From Pseudomonadota bacterium (lineage in GTDB: Bacteria; Desulfobacterota; Desulfobacteria; Desulfobacterales; Desulfolunaceae), in NCBI GenBank assembly GCA_018818835.1, contig JAHIRD010000130.1:1-64000 (forward strand): a stretch of 64,000 nt of DNA. The letters are read 5' to 3'. Each line of letters opens with the position of its first letter. Position 1 is the first letter of the stretch. A model generated the notes under the pieces. The model saw only the letters and a list, made by a program, of their open reading frames with translations. It had not been told where the DNA came from and searched no databases. Below are positions 24,822 through 34,477 of this stretch, piece by piece. The translations under genes and the position numbers were made by a program.

Positions 24822-25841
24822 ATGTTCAAAGAGAATCTCACTAAGATCATCAAGAAAATCAATCTCTCAGATGCCCAGATGGGACAGATGATTTCGGACA
24901 TCCTGTCAGGCAGCCTTGCGGATACTCAGATTGCCGCATTTATGGCCGCCCTTGCCACCAAAGGAGAAACCTACGAAGAACTGGCCGGGGCAGCCCAGGC
25001 CATGCGAAAGCATGCGGTGAGAATCCATGTTAACGCATCCACTATCATTGATACCTGTGGCACAGGTGGAGACGGCATGAACACCTTCAATATCTCTACC
25101 ACCACGGCCTTTGTGGTGGCAGGTTGCGATGTGACCGTGGCCAAACACGGAAACCGGAGTGTGTCGAGCAAGTGCGGCAGTGCTGACGTTCTCGAAGGCC
25201 TGGGGGTCAATCTGAATGTGGACCCTGAAGTGGTTGAAGAAGCCATTGCCCAAGTGGGAATCGGTTTTTTGTTTGCCCCCAAATATCATGGGGCCATGCG
25301 TTTTGCAGCAAAAGCCAGAGTGGAAACCGGTATCCGGAGTATCTTTAACATGCTGGGCCCCTTGTCCAATCCTGCTGCAGCCAACTGTCAGCTTCTGGGT
25401 GTGTATGCTCCGGAACTGACAGAGATGTTTGCCCAGGCTCTCAAAGCCCTGGGTACCAGACGGGCCTTTGTGGTCCATGGCCATGACGGCCTGGATGAAA
25501 TCAGCGTATGCGCACCCACCCGGGTGTCGGAACTCAACCAGGGCATGGTTAAAACCTACGATATCCATCCCGAGGAGTTTTTTCAGGAAACAGCAGAGCC
25601 CAAAGACCTTTTGGGTGGAGATGTGAAAGAAAACGTCATCATCACCCAAAACATCTTGTCAGGGAAGGAAAAAGGCCCCAAACGCAATGTTGTTCTGATC
25701 AACTCCGGAGCGGCTCTTGTTGCCGCAGGCCAGGCAGAGAACCTGAAACAAGGCATTGAAAAAGCAGCCGTATCCATTGACAGAGGAAAGGCACTTGAAA
25801 AACTAAATGCCCTGGTTGCTTACACCCAGGAGAACGGATAA
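24822..25841 (+). CDS. trpD: Anthranilate phosphoribosyltransferase
   Basis: A 339-residue enzyme that joins anthranilate to phosphoribosyl pyrophosphate. IDTCGTGGDGMNTFNISTTTAFVVAG is the PRPP-binding GTGGD motif, followed by VAKHGNRSVSSKCGSADVLEGLGV and MRFAAKARVETGIRSIFNMLGPLSNPA. All usual motifs and length. The ATG follows AAGGAGAAATATC. It comes after a 189-bp structured gap but is still within the trp gene order E-G-D-C-F-B-A. Confidence 0.95.
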   Translation: MFKENLTKIIKKINLSDAQMGQMISDILSGSLADTQIAAFMAALATKGETYEELAGAAQAMRKHAVRIHVNASTIIDTCGTGGDGMNTFNISTTTAFVVAGCDVTVAKHGNRSVSSKCGSADVLEGLGVNLNVDPEVVEEAIAQVGIGFLFAPKYHGAMRFAAKARVETGIRSIFNMLGPLSNPAAANCQLLGVYAPELTEMFAQALKALGTRRAFVVHGHDGLDEISVCAPTRVSELNQGMVKTYDIHPEEFFQETAEPKDLLGGDVKENVIITQNILSGKEKGPKRNVVLINSGAALVAAGQAENLKQGIEKAAVSIDRGKALEKLNALVAYTQENG

Positions 25842-25845
25842 GAAC

Positions 25846-26664
25846 ATGGCCAAAGACTTTTTATCGATCATTGTCGAGCATAAAAAAAAAGAAATCGAGA
25901 TTGCCCGGAAAACCATCAGCGAACAGGACCTTAAAAAACAGGCTGACTCCCATGGAAAACGACGCCCTTTTTTTGAATCCCTGAAAAAAAACAAAGGAAC
26001 GGGCGTCAACATCATTGCTGAAATCAAACGAGCCTCTCCATCCAAAGGGGATATTGCCCTGGACCTCGACCCCTCGAATCTGGCGGCAAGCTATGAGAAA
26101 GGCGGCGCAGCATGCTTGTCTGTTCTGACGGACGCCCGTTTTTTTAAAGGGAGTTTTGCAGATTTCACAGCGGCCCGCATGGCATGTTCTCTTCCCATGC
26201 TACGCAAGGATTTTCTGATTTCAGATTATCAGATATTGGAGTCCGCCGCCCTTGGTGCAGACGCTGTTCTTCTGATTGCCCGGATTCTCACACGGGAAAA
26301 AATGAAAGACCTTCTTCTCATGAGTCAGGACCTGGGAATGGACGCACTGGTTGAGATTCATAACGAAAAGGATCTTGAATCCGCCAATTACGCAGGGGCA
26401 ACGCTTATCGGCATCAACAACCGGAATCTTTCGTCCTTTGAAACCGATATCAGCACAGCCACAACCCTTTGCGCAGCCCTTGGCACCGACCAGATTCCAG
26501 TGGCAGCCAGCGGGATATCCTCCCGGGCCGATATCGACAAGAACCTTAGGGCCGGAATCCATCATTTTCTGATCGGTGAAAGCCTGGTCAGGGCCAAGGA
26601 CACGACCCGATTTTTGTCAACACTTATCAGCGGGGAAACATATCATGAACCACCCACAAATTAA
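25846..26664 (+). CDS. trpC: Indole-3-glycerol phosphate synthase
   Basis: A 272-residue TIM-barrel enzyme closing the indole ring of CdRP. Motifs: IIAEIKRASPSKGDI (catalytic Lys and phosphate binding), LSVLTDARFFKGSF, LPMLRKDFLISDYQI, IGINNRNLSSFETD and VAASGISSRADI. ATG at 25846 lies 4 bases after the trpD stop. It overlaps trpF by 20 bases, so the two are translated in series but not fused. Confidence 0.95.
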   Translation: MAKDFLSIIVEHKKKEIEIARKTISEQDLKKQADSHGKRRPFFESLKKNKGTGVNIIAEIKRASPSKGDIALDLDPSNLAASYEKGGAACLSVLTDARFFKGSFADFTAARMACSLPMLRKDFLISDYQILESAALGADAVLLIARILTREKMKDLLLMSQDLGMDALVEIHNEKDLESANYAGATLIGINNRNLSSFETDISTATTLCAALGTDQIPVAASGISSRADIDKNLRAGIHHFLIGESLVRAKDTTRFLSTLISGETYHEPPTN

Positions 26665-27301
26665 AATCTGCGGCCTGACCCAGGTGGACGAGGCACTTTT
26701 TTGTGCACAGCAGGGTGCTGACGCCATTGGCATGGTGTTCTATGAAAAAAGCCCTCGAAACGTCTCTGTTGAGAAGGCTCATGAAATCTGCCGTGCCCTG
26801 CCCCCTGGCGTTGTTCCCACGGGTGTTTTTGTCAATGAAAATTTCGACACCATCATGGGCAAGGTTGAACGTTGCGGTCTTAAAGCTGTTCAACTTCATG
26901 GCAATGAACAGCCGGATCTGGTTGAACAGCTTAACAAGGAACACCTCATAGTCATCAAGGTCCTTTATATGGAAAGTGAACCCACCATCCAAAAAGCAGA
27001 CACCTATGATCCCACGGCCTTTCTTGTGGAGTGTGCCAAAGGCATTCTGCCTGGCGGAAACGCCCTTTCATGGAATTTTGAGAGGGTCAAAGCCCTGGAA
27101 ACAGACAAACCGGTCATCATAGCCGGAGGGCTTTCACCGGAAAATATATCCCAGGCGATTGTGTCAGCCATGCCCCATGGGGTGGATGTGAGTTCAGGGG
27201 TTGAACGAATCCCAGGCAGAAAAGATCTTTTAAAAGTTAAAGCATTTATCACGGCCGTAAAGCAAACTGCCGTGACCCTATCACCAAGGAGAATTTTTTA
27301 A
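26645..27301 (+). CDS. trpF: Phosphoribosylanthranilate isomerase
   Basis: A 218-residue TIM-barrel protein converting PRA to Cd[29 protein letters not shown] holds the catalytic Cys (KICGLT), AVQLHGNE is the conserved barrel strand, and the end has [10 protein letters not shown] and VDVSSGVE. The ATG at 26645 sits inside the end of trpC, with GGGGAA upstream. Its stop TAA overlaps the trpB start by one base. Confidence 0.94.
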   Translation: MNHPQIKICGLTQVDEALFCAQQGADAIGMVFYEKSPRNVSVEKAHEICRALPPGVVPTGVFVNENFDTIMGKVERCGLKAVQLHGNEQPDLVEQLNKEHLIVIKVLYMESEPTIQKADTYDPTAFLVECAKGILPGGNALSWNFERVKALETDKPVIIAGGLSPENISQAIVSAMPHGVDVSSGVERIPGRKDLLKVKAFITAVKQTAVTLSPRRIF

Positions 27302-28497
27302 TGATACCCAAAGAAAGCCAGCCCGATTCCAAGGGCCATTTTGGTATATACGGGGGACGTTATGTGGGAGAAACCCTTATGCCCGCCATTCTTGAGCTGG
27401 AAAAAGCCTATGTGGACATCTGCGGAAAACCCGAATTTATTCGGGAATTAAAAGACCTGTTTACCCATTATGTGGGACGCCCTACCCCCCTTTATTATGC
27501 CAAACGTTTATCCGAACACTTAGGGGGCGCTGCCATCTATTTGAAGCGGGAAGACCTGGCACACACCGGGGCCCATAAAATCAACAATACCCTGGGGCAG
27601 GCCCTTCTGGCACGCTGGATGGGAAAATCCAAACTCATCGCTGAAACAGGCGCTGGCCAGCACGGGGTTGCAACCGCCACAACGGCAGCACTTTTCGGCA
27701 TGGAATGCCAGGTGTTCATGGGCGTGGAAGACATCCGAAGGCAAGCCCCCAATGTCCAGAGAATGAAACTCCTGGGGGCCACGGTGATTCCTGTGGATTC
27801 AGGAACCGGCACTCTGAAAGATGCCATGAACGAGGCCATGCGATACTGGGTCGGTGCGGTTACAGACACATTCTACGTGATCGGCTCGGTTGCAGGACCA
27901 CACCCTTATCCTGTCATGGTCAGGGATTTCCAGAAAGTCATCGGAGAAGAAGCACGCAAGCAGATTCTGGAGGATGCCGGGCGTCTTCCTGATCTTCTGG
28001 TGGCCTGTGTGGGTGGCGGAAGCAATGCCATGGGTCTTTTTTATCCCTTTCTGAATGACAACGTCGCCATTACCGGCGTTGAAGCTGCGGGGAAAGGCAT
28101 TGAAACCGGAAAACACGCAGCAACCATCGGACACGGTAACGTCGGGGTTCTCCACGGTTCAAAGTCATATGTTCTCCAGAATGACGATGGCCAGATCATG
28201 GAGGCCCATTCCATTTCAGCAGGACTCGACTACCCTGGAGTGGGGCCTGAGCATTCTTATTTAAACGACCTGAAACGTGTACGTTATGAATCCATCCGTG
28301 ATGATCAGGCCTTAATGGCCCTTCAGTCCCTGTGCCGCTTTGAAGGAATCATCCCTGCCCTGGAAAGCTCCCATGCCCTTGCCCATGCCATGGACTGTGC
28401 AAAAAACATGGATAAAGACAAAATCATTCTTGTTAACCTGTCCGGGCGGGGTGACAAAGATCTGGGTACGGTTTTTTCCGTGCTGAATGACCTTTAA
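27301..28497 (+). CDS. trpB: Tryptophan synthase beta subunit
   Basis: A 398-residue PLP enzyme that condenses indole with serine. The PLP lysine is in [13 protein letters not shown], the phosphate loop in [10 protein letters not shown], the monovalent-cation and COMM regions are present ([28 protein letters not shown]), and NLSGRGDKD ends it. This is the normal TrpB1 type that pairs with TrpA, encoded 13 bp downstream. The start overlaps the trpF stop by one base. Confidence 0.96.
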   Translation: MIPKESQPDSKGHFGIYGGRYVGETLMPAILELEKAYVDICGKPEFIRELKDLFTHYVGRPTPLYYAKRLSEHLGGAAIYLKREDLAHTGAHKINNTLGQALLARWMGKSKLIAETGAGQHGVATATTAALFGMECQVFMGVEDIRRQAPNVQRMKLLGATVIPVDSGTGTLKDAMNEAMRYWVGAVTDTFYVIGSVAGPHPYPVMVRDFQKVIGEEARKQILEDAGRLPDLLVACVGGGSNAMGLFYPFLNDNVAITGVEAAGKGIETGKHAATIGHGNVGVLHGSKSYVLQNDDGQIMEAHSISAGLDYPGVGPEHSYLNDLKRVRYESIRDDQALMALQSLCRFEGIIPALESSHALAHAMDCAKNMDKDKIILVNLSGRGDKDLGTVFSVLNDL

Positions 28498-28510
28498 GGA
28501 GAGGTAACAT

Positions 28511-29305
28511 ATGAATCGTATCGATAAAACCTTTGCCACATTGAAAGATAAAGGAGAGAAAGCCCTGGTGGGCTTTGTCAGTGCCGGAGATCCTGATCCG
28601 GAAAAATCATTGAAGCTGATCAGCGCCATGTGCGATGGCGGTCTTGATATTCTGGAATTGGGCATTCCCTTTTCCGATCCAACAGCCGACGGGCCTGTGA
28701 TCCAGCGTTCCTCGGCCAGGGCACTTAAATCCGGGACTCGGCTGTCAACGGTCCTTGACATGAGCCGGGAACTTCGAAAAAAAACGGAGATCCCAATCAT
28801 TCTGTTTTCCTATTACAATCCCATCCATTATTACGGGCCTGAAAAATTTTGTCGTGATGCCCAAGATGCTGGCGCAGATGGTGTTCTGGTTGTGGATCTC
28901 CCGCCTGAGGAGTCCCAGGAGCTCACACGTTTTTTTGACAAAGATCGTTTTTCCATTATCCGTCTTGTTGCTCCCACAACCTCTGAAGCAAGGATGCAAA
29001 CAATCTCAGATACGGCATCGGGGTTCATCTATCTTGTATCAAAAACCGGTGTGACGGGAAGTGACGGCTTGGATACCAGAGAAATAAGCTCCTTGTGCGG
29101 TCGGTTAAAATCCTTAACTGACCTTCCTGTCTGCATCGGCTTTGGAATCTCTACAGCCGAAGATGTGGCGGCCATCGCCCGGGTTGCCGATGGCGTGGTC
29201 ATTGGAAGTGCCTTCGAAAGGATGATTGAAAACAACTTTGACAATCCCGAACTATGTTCGATATTATATCAAAAAGTTCGGGAATACAAAAAAGCAACCT
29301 TATAA
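28511..29305 (+). CDS. trpA: Tryptophan synthase alpha subunit
   Basis: A 264-residue TIM barrel that cleaves indole-3-glycerol phosphate to indole and channels it to TrpB. Catalytic Glu in LDILELGIPFSDPTADGPVIQ, Asp in the ADGVLVVDLPPEES region, YLVSKTGVTG loop and CIGFGISTAEDV and IGSAFERMI for the phosphate site. Last gene of the trp operon. A ribosome-binding AAGGAGAGG precedes the ATG. Confidence 0.96.
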   Translation: MNRIDKTFATLKDKGEKALVGFVSAGDPDPEKSLKLISAMCDGGLDILELGIPFSDPTADGPVIQRSSARALKSGTRLSTVLDMSRELRKKTEIPIILFSYYNPIHYYGPEKFCRDAQDAGADGVLVVDLPPEESQELTRFFDKDRFSIIRLVAPTTSEARMQTISDTASGFIYLVSKTGVTGSDGLDTREISSLCGRLKSLTDLPVCIGFGISTAEDVAAIARVADGVVIGSAFERMIENNFDNPELCSILYQKVREYKKATL

Positions 29306-29471
29306 AAAAATAAAACTTGCATCATGGATAATTTAGTTATATTGTTCTGTGGCAAATCACGAATAAAGAACAGTCGGTGTTTTCATCATTTTAAACGCTA
29401 AAACGCTGTTTAAAAAATGGTGTTTTCATCCTGTTTTCATGTGATTGATTTATGGCACCCACATATTTACA

Positions 29472-29608
29472 CGCTATCCTGGGAGTGTATATCCCGGCAT
29501 AAACCATAGCGAATAGTTCCCTTCCTTTGGAAGGGCCGGAAGGTGGAGGATGCTGATTGGTATATCCTTTCCTGTATTCAATCACCCCCCCGCATCCTCC
29601 GCTTCCGG
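29472..29608. ncRNA. Structured intergenic element with three hairpins
   Basis: Between trpA and the next gene (29306-29698). Three adjacent stems: CGCTAT (29472) with ATAGCG (29506) enclosing GGGA/TCCC; CCCTTCC (29519) with GGAAGGG (29529); and CCGGAAG-GTGGAGGATGC (29536) with GCATCCTCC-GCTTCCGG (to 29608) with an inner GATTG/CAATC pair. Stems are long and tidy enough to suggest a structured RNA or a mobile hairpin element; no T-run follows. No known riboswitch consensus recognised. The flanking 160 and 90 bases hold nothing I can name. Confidence 0.45.
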
Positions 29609-29698
29609 ATATTTCTCTCCTGTTTGACTGAACCCTTTTTTTCATGTATATTTATATGGTATTCATCCATCAAACGTGTCTTTAGGATATGACAGACC

Positions 29699-31240
29699 AT
29701 GACGTTTTATCTACGGAACATACTGCTATTTATTTTTGTCGTGGGCTTAACATGTTTTGCAACCGACAGCCTTTTTGCAGAAAATACAGATTTAAACACG
29801 AAAATAAACCGGATTCGAATTCTTAAACAGGAGTTCAAAGACCTGAACAAGAAAGTGGAAGATAGCTACAAGGATAATTTCTATACCATAGAAAAAAACT
29901 ATTATCTCCTGATCAACCGTGCCCAGCAGGGTATGCCCAATGAGCCTGAACCCAAGGACATGTTCGAAACCCAACTTGAATATTCCAAACGAATGAGCGA
30001 TTATAAAAAAAATATTGAAAAATTTGAGAAAAATAAAGCCGCTGAAATCAAAAAAATAAAACAAGAATTCAACCTCCGATATTACATGTCCATGGAGGAG
30101 GTCAATCTGCTCAAGGGAAAAATCAAGGCGACCGAAAAAGTTATCCATGAACTTGAATCCATTCAGAATAATAAGTTTATTCTCAAAGACGACGATGTTC
30201 AGATAATTCTTTTCGAACCGGAATCTGATAAATACAGATTCCCAATTCATTTTCTTTGGGGGGATAATCGTATTCAAAAATACTGGGATTATACAGACAG
30301 AGATACGGCCAGAGAATTCTGGAAAAACAAAGCCTATCTTAAGGCAGAAAAACTTTCTCAGTTCGAGTGCAAAGGCACTACCATCACCCCTCGTTTTACG
30401 ACCATCAGAGCCTTCAATACACGCACTGGAGAAAGCCATGATTATGTTTTTGATCAGCCACAACCCTTTGAAGAAATCACCCAATTTTACGTCATGAAAA
30501 ACGAGGCCCTTCCAGCTGCTGAGCTAATGGTCGCTCTTAAGGATGTGATCAAAGGACCTGTAGCAGATATGAATTTCATCTTTATTTCCCCCAGAACATA
30601 TATAATGGGGAGTCCTCGAGATGAAGTCGGCAGATGGGCCAGTGAAGTCCAGCATAAAGTCAAACTCACTCAAGGATTCTATCTCCAAACCACTGAAGTG
30701 ACACAGGACCAATGGAGGGATGTCATGGGCGATAACCCATCGATATTTTCACGATGTGGTTCTGACTGCCCTGTTGAAAATGTGTTCTGGGGTGATGTCA
30801 TGGAATTTATCGACCGGTTAAATAAACGGGAAGGGACCAAGGCATACCGTCTTCCCACAGAGGCCGAATGGGAATTTGCCTGCAGGGCAGGATCCCCACT
30901 TACGGGTGCTTATGGAAATGATACGGACAAACTGGGAGACTTTGCATGGTTTAAGAACAATTCCGAAGACAGCCCCCATCCTGTTGCTCAGTTAAAACCA
31001 AATGCATGGGGCTTGTTTGATATGCATGGGAATGTGTCTGAATGGTGCAGTGACTGGCGCGGCCCCTACCCCGATCATGATGTCACTGACCCGCGAGGTC
31101 CCTATTCAGGCAAATTCAGAGTGGCCCGTGGTGGTAACTGGTTTTATCCTGCCCGAAGTTCACGGTCAGCAGACAGAAATGAAAATCTTCCGGGAGACAG
31201 AAGTGAGTATCTTGGTTTTCGTGTGGCCAAAACACCCTGA
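29699..31240 (+). CDS. Exported protein with coiled coil and FGE/SUMF1-fold domain
   Basis: A 513-residue protein with a signal peptide (residues 1-26), a charged helical, coiled-coil-like region (about 35-165), a middle domain, and a C-terminal formylglycine-generating-enzyme fold (about 290-511): FIFISPRTYIMGSPRDEVGR, EVTQDQWRDVMGDNPS, YRLPTEAEWEFACRAG, GLFDMHGNVSEWCSDW and RVARGGNWF...RSADR. The Cys pair that catalyses formylglycine formation is absent at the RGGNWFYPARSSRSADR segment, so it is probably a non-catalytic or different-activity member. Likely periplasmic. Monocistronic. Function unknown. Confidence 0.8.
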   Translation: MTFYLRNILLFIFVVGLTCFATDSLFAENTDLNTKINRIRILKQEFKDLNKKVEDSYKDNFYTIEKNYYLLINRAQQGMPNEPEPKDMFETQLEYSKRMSDYKKNIEKFEKNKAAEIKKIKQEFNLRYYMSMEEVNLLKGKIKATEKVIHELESIQNNKFILKDDDVQIILFEPESDKYRFPIHFLWGDNRIQKYWDYTDRDTAREFWKNKAYLKAEKLSQFECKGTTITPRFTTIRAFNTRTGESHDYVFDQPQPFEEITQFYVMKNEALPAAELMVALKDVIKGPVADMNFIFISPRTYIMGSPRDEVGRWASEVQHKVKLTQGFYLQTTEVTQDQWRDVMGDNPSIFSRCGSDCPVENVFWGDVMEFIDRLNKREGTKAYRLPTEAEWEFACRAGSPLTGAYGNDTDKLGDFAWFKNNSEDSPHPVAQLKPNAWGLFDMHGNVSEWCSDWRGPYPDHDVTDPRGPYSGKFRVARGGNWFYPARSSRSADRNENLPGDRSEYLGFRVAKTP

Positions 31241-31616
31241 CCTTATCTAAATGATTGTTATTTTTTTCAGGGTAAAATATTCAGCCGTTATTTTTCATAT
31301 ACAAATAATTATAGCGAGTTGCCCGTTTATAAAAACATTTTATAGGAGATTCTCCCGTTCGTTGAGGGGAAATACATAGGAAAATGAAGCGTATACTTCA
31401 TGGACAAGGCGTTCCCTTCCTTCCTATAATCAATATATAATTAAGATTATTTATGCAATAACTATAATTTTTCAGGTAGTTACATGATATTGTCTTTCAA
31501 TGGCAGGGTTCTTTTATTCTCTTACTTCGCGGGATTTACCTTGTCCCAGGACGTACAGTGGTTGTATGCCCCCTTTTGATTGTTTTTATTAACACATTAT
31601 AATATGAGGAGTAAAA
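31241..31616. other. Intergenic region upstream of a small gene
   Basis: Holds a short hairpin TGAAGCGTATACTTCA (31384-31399) and AT-rich sequence; otherwise nothing coding. The ribosome-binding site of the next gene, GAGGAG, is at 31603-31608. Confidence 0.4.
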
Positions 31617-31880
31617 ATGATCAGAAAACAAACTGTTCAACTACTTAATTTGAGACCCTATACAAAAACAGGCTGTAATGATCTTTACAGAGAAATTAAT
31701 AAGAAATTCAGGAGCCTGGATGAACTTGAACTGGATATAAAAACCAACCACACCGATCCCGAAGCCCTTAATAAGATCTGGTGGGTCCTGAATTACCACT
31801 CCGAGATGATGGACCAGTCTCGGCGCCTCCGGGCCATTGTAGAAACAAGACTGGATTCCTTAGCCGAAAACAGCATATAA
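31617..31880 (+). CDS. Small soluble protein, unknown
   Basis: An 87-residue protein with GAGGAG 8 bases before the ATG. Mostly helical by eye and charged (LYREINKKFRSLDELELDIKTN, then NYHSEMMDQSRRLRAIVETRLDSL). No signal peptide or Cys cluster. It is a single-gene unit closed by an intrinsic terminator at 31955. No family recognised; a small regulator or adaptor is possible. Confidence 0.65.
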   Translation: MIRKQTVQLLNLRPYTKTGCNDLYREINKKFRSLDELELDIKTNHTDPEALNKIWWVLNYHSEMMDQSRRLRAIVETRLDSLAENSI

Positions 31881-31954
31881 TACCATCCATCCATCTCACC
31901 TGTACGCCATTGATCAAACAACGTGTTGTTCTAAAACCCCCCTGATTTTACCCC

Positions 31955-31989
31955 AAAAGCATTGTTTTTTAATTGACGATGCTTTTTTT
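31955..31989 (+). terminator. Intrinsic terminator
   Basis: AAAAGCAT (31955-31962) pairs with ATGCTTTT (31979-31986) and is followed by more T. It ends the transcript of the 87-aa gene. Confidence 0.75.
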
Positions 31990-32105
31990 AATTTGTTTTT
32001 AACATTATCGTGTATATATTTATTGTTTGTATCGCTTTACTGGGTAACGTTTCAATTATTTTAGTTCCCAGGCAATCTGATTGTGACTAAAAAAAAGGAT
32101 GAGCC

Positions 32106-33962
32106 ATGAGCCGAAAAAATCCTGCCAAATTTGAAGATATGGTTGTAGACCCTGCCGAAGCGATTGAATGCATCGAACCGGGGATGAGTATATTTATTGG
32201 GACTGGTGTTGCCGAACCTCGGACCTTGGTCAAACATCTGATGGATTCCCATGAGCCAAACCTCCAGGATCTTGAATTGATTCAGATTATCAGCTTTGGT
32301 GATGCCATCTCCCTGAAGGAACTTTCGTCTCAAAAATTCCGATTAAAAACATTTTTCTCAGGTTGGACAGCCGATGAGGCAATCAGCTCGGGCCGTGTGG
32401 ATTACATACCCAGCCGTTATTCGGAAATCCCCAATTTGATCGAATCCGGCCTGATCCCCATCGATGCCGCCTTCCTTCAAGTCACCCCGCCCAATGATGC
32501 CGGATATTGCAGTCTGGGAGTTGCTGCGGATGTGGCCCGGCAGGTCATGGAAAAAGCAAGCATTATCATTGGGGAGATTAATCCCTATATCCCCCAGACC
32601 TTCGGCGATACCTACGTGCCTGTCAGCGATTTTGATTATTTTGTTCAATCCACAGAAAAACCCATCTACTTTGGACGATGGCCCGCAGATCCTGTGTTTG
32701 ATATCATTGCACAGAAAGTGGCATCCGTGATTGAAGATGGTAGCTGTATCGTCTATTCCATAGGCCCCTTGTTCGAAGCCTTGAGCAAAACATTGTCAAG
32801 CAAAAAGGATTTGGGAATCCACTCTCCCTTTATAACGGATGCCCTCATGGACTTGATTAAAAGCGGTGCTGTAACAAACAGGAAAAAACGTATTTTCAAA
32901 GGAAAATCTGTCGTATCTTACGCTCTGGGTACCCCCGAACTTTTGAAATGGTTGGATTTTAATCCACTGATTGAATTTCAATCCATTAATGAAGTATTCA
33001 GCCCCATCCAGATTGGAAGGAATCCCATGTTTGTGGCTATTATCCATACCAGAAAAGTAGATCTTTATGGAAATGTGGCCTTACATGTGGGTAAAGGAAA
33101 CGTAGCCACTGGCCCCGTGGAGGTCATTGATTTTTTCAACGGTGCGGAAATATCCCGTGGAGGCCGCTCCATCTTTGCCCTGTCCAGCCGGAACCTTAAA
33201 GGGGAATCCAATATTAAGCTTTCTGTGGATATGTACCACAATAAATTAAATGTTAAAGAATCCGTTGACCTTGTGGTGACCGAATACGGTGCTGCAAGCT
33301 TGAAAGGCCGAACCATTCGTGAGCGGGCCCAGGCATTGATTGAAATTGCCCATCCCGAAGACCGTGCCGAATTGATTCGGCTAGCCAAGGAACAAAATCT
33401 GCTTTATCAGGATCAGATATTTCTTGAAAGTGTGGGCCATCTTTACCCCGAAGACATATCCACCAAAGAAACATTTAAAAACAACACCCTGGTCAGGTTT
33501 CGTTCCATAAAACCCTCTGATGAGGAAGGCATGCGTCGGCTTTTCTACCGTTTCTCGGATACAGCCGTTTATTACCGGTATTTTACACCTGTCACCTCCA
33601 TGCCCCATTCCAAAATGCAAAGCTATGTCAATATTGATTACAGTAACACGACCTCCATTGTGGGCCTTGTGGGAGATGTGGGACAAGGACGCATCATTGC
33701 TGAGGCTCGTTTTGTGATGAACAAAGAAAAAACCTTTGCAGACATTGCCTTTGTCGTTGATGAAGAATTCCAGAATCTGGGCATTGCCTCGTATCTTTAT
33801 AAAAGACTGATTGAACTTGCCAAGACTCAGGGACTGAAAGGATTTACCGCTGACGTTCTTTCTTCCAATCGGGAAATGATGAAAGTTTTCAACAAATTCG
33901 GTATGGAAGTCAAATCACGCATGGAGGATGGGGTGTACGCCTTAACCATTTTATTCAACTAA
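32106..33962 (+). CDS. Acetyl-CoA hydrolase/transferase fused to GNAT acetyltransferase
   Basis: A 618-residue fusion. Residues about 1-440 match the acetyl-CoA hydrolase / 4-hydroxybutyrate CoA-transferase family: GTGVAEPRTLVKHL, NDAGYCSLG, the catalytic Glu region FQSINEVFSP (about residue 295) and VTEYGAASLKGRTIRERAQALI. Residues about 460-615 are a GNAT domain with DEEFQNLGIASYLYKRLIELA as the acetyl-CoA-binding motif A. The first half would move or hydrolyse CoA; the second would acetylate a protein or amine, so the two may share acetyl-CoA. Monocistronic, with a ribosome-binding AAAAGGATGAGCC region before the ATG. Confidence 0.85.
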   Translation: MSRKNPAKFEDMVVDPAEAIECIEPGMSIFIGTGVAEPRTLVKHLMDSHEPNLQDLELIQIISFGDAISLKELSSQKFRLKTFFSGWTADEAISSGRVDYIPSRYSEIPNLIESGLIPIDAAFLQVTPPNDAGYCSLGVAADVARQVMEKASIIIGEINPYIPQTFGDTYVPVSDFDYFVQSTEKPIYFGRWPADPVFDIIAQKVASVIEDGSCIVYSIGPLFEALSKTLSSKKDLGIHSPFITDALMDLIKSGAVTNRKKRIFKGKSVVSYALGTPELLKWLDFNPLIEFQSINEVFSPIQIGRNPMFVAIIHTRKVDLYGNVALHVGKGNVATGPVEVIDFFNGAEISRGGRSIFALSSRNLKGESNIKLSVDMYHNKLNVKESVDLVVTEYGAASLKGRTIRERAQALIEIAHPEDRAELIRLAKEQNLLYQDQIFLESVGHLYPEDISTKETFKNNTLVRFRSIKPSDEEGMRRLFYRFSDTAVYYRYFTPVTSMPHSKMQSYVNIDYSNTTSIVGLVGDVGQGRIIAEARFVMNKEKTFADIAFVVDEEFQNLGIASYLYKRLIELAKTQGLKGFTADVLSSNREMMKVFNKFGMEVKSRMEDGVYALTILFN

Positions 33963-34084
33963 AGACCATAACGGAGATCCCTGTGATACGCATCCGCATT
34001 GTGAGTGACGTGGTGAATAACGCTGGGCCGTTATGATAAGGCCTGCACACATTAAAACATGACTTAGGCTCTAAGGATATAACA

Positions 34085-34477
34085 ATGATCTTGAAACTCT
34101 TTCTCGCGTTTACCCTGATCCCTGTGATCGAAATATACCTTCTTATGCAGATCAGTGCCATTTTGGGCCCCCTTTCCGCCATTATTCTGGTTGTAGCCAC
34201 AGGATTTGCAGGGGCAAATCTTGCAAAAATTCAGGGTGCCCAGACCATGATTCGAGTGAGGGAAAATCTTAAACAGGGTATTATGCCTGGTGACGAGGTG
34301 ATAGACGCTTTTCTGATCCTTGTGGCCGGTATTGTTCTGATCACACCGGGTCTTTTAACCGATATCGCGGGAATCCTGCTTCTTATTCCAGTGACCCGAC
34401 AACGGGCCAAGGAGTATTTAAAACGTGAATTCAGCGCACGATTTCGGAATGGAAGCATACGAATCAATAAATTTTAA
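34085..34477 (+). CDS. fxsA: FxsA-family membrane protein
   Basis: A 130-residue protein with three to four membrane helices. The N terminus LFLAFTLIPVIEIYLLMQ with GPLSAIILVVATGFAGANLAKIQG, and VIDAFLILVAGIVLITPGLLTDIAGILLLIP, are the FxsA signature. In E. coli FxsA prevents F-plasmid exclusion of phage T7; its normal role is unknown. AAGGA lies 7 bases before the ATG. It overlaps the kinase gene tail-to-tail by 4 bases. Confidence 0.9.
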   Translation: MILKLFLAFTLIPVIEIYLLMQISAILGPLSAIILVVATGFAGANLAKIQGAQTMIRVRENLKQGIMPGDEVIDAFLILVAGIVLITPGLLTDIAGILLLIPVTRQRAKEYLKREFSARFRNGSIRINKF

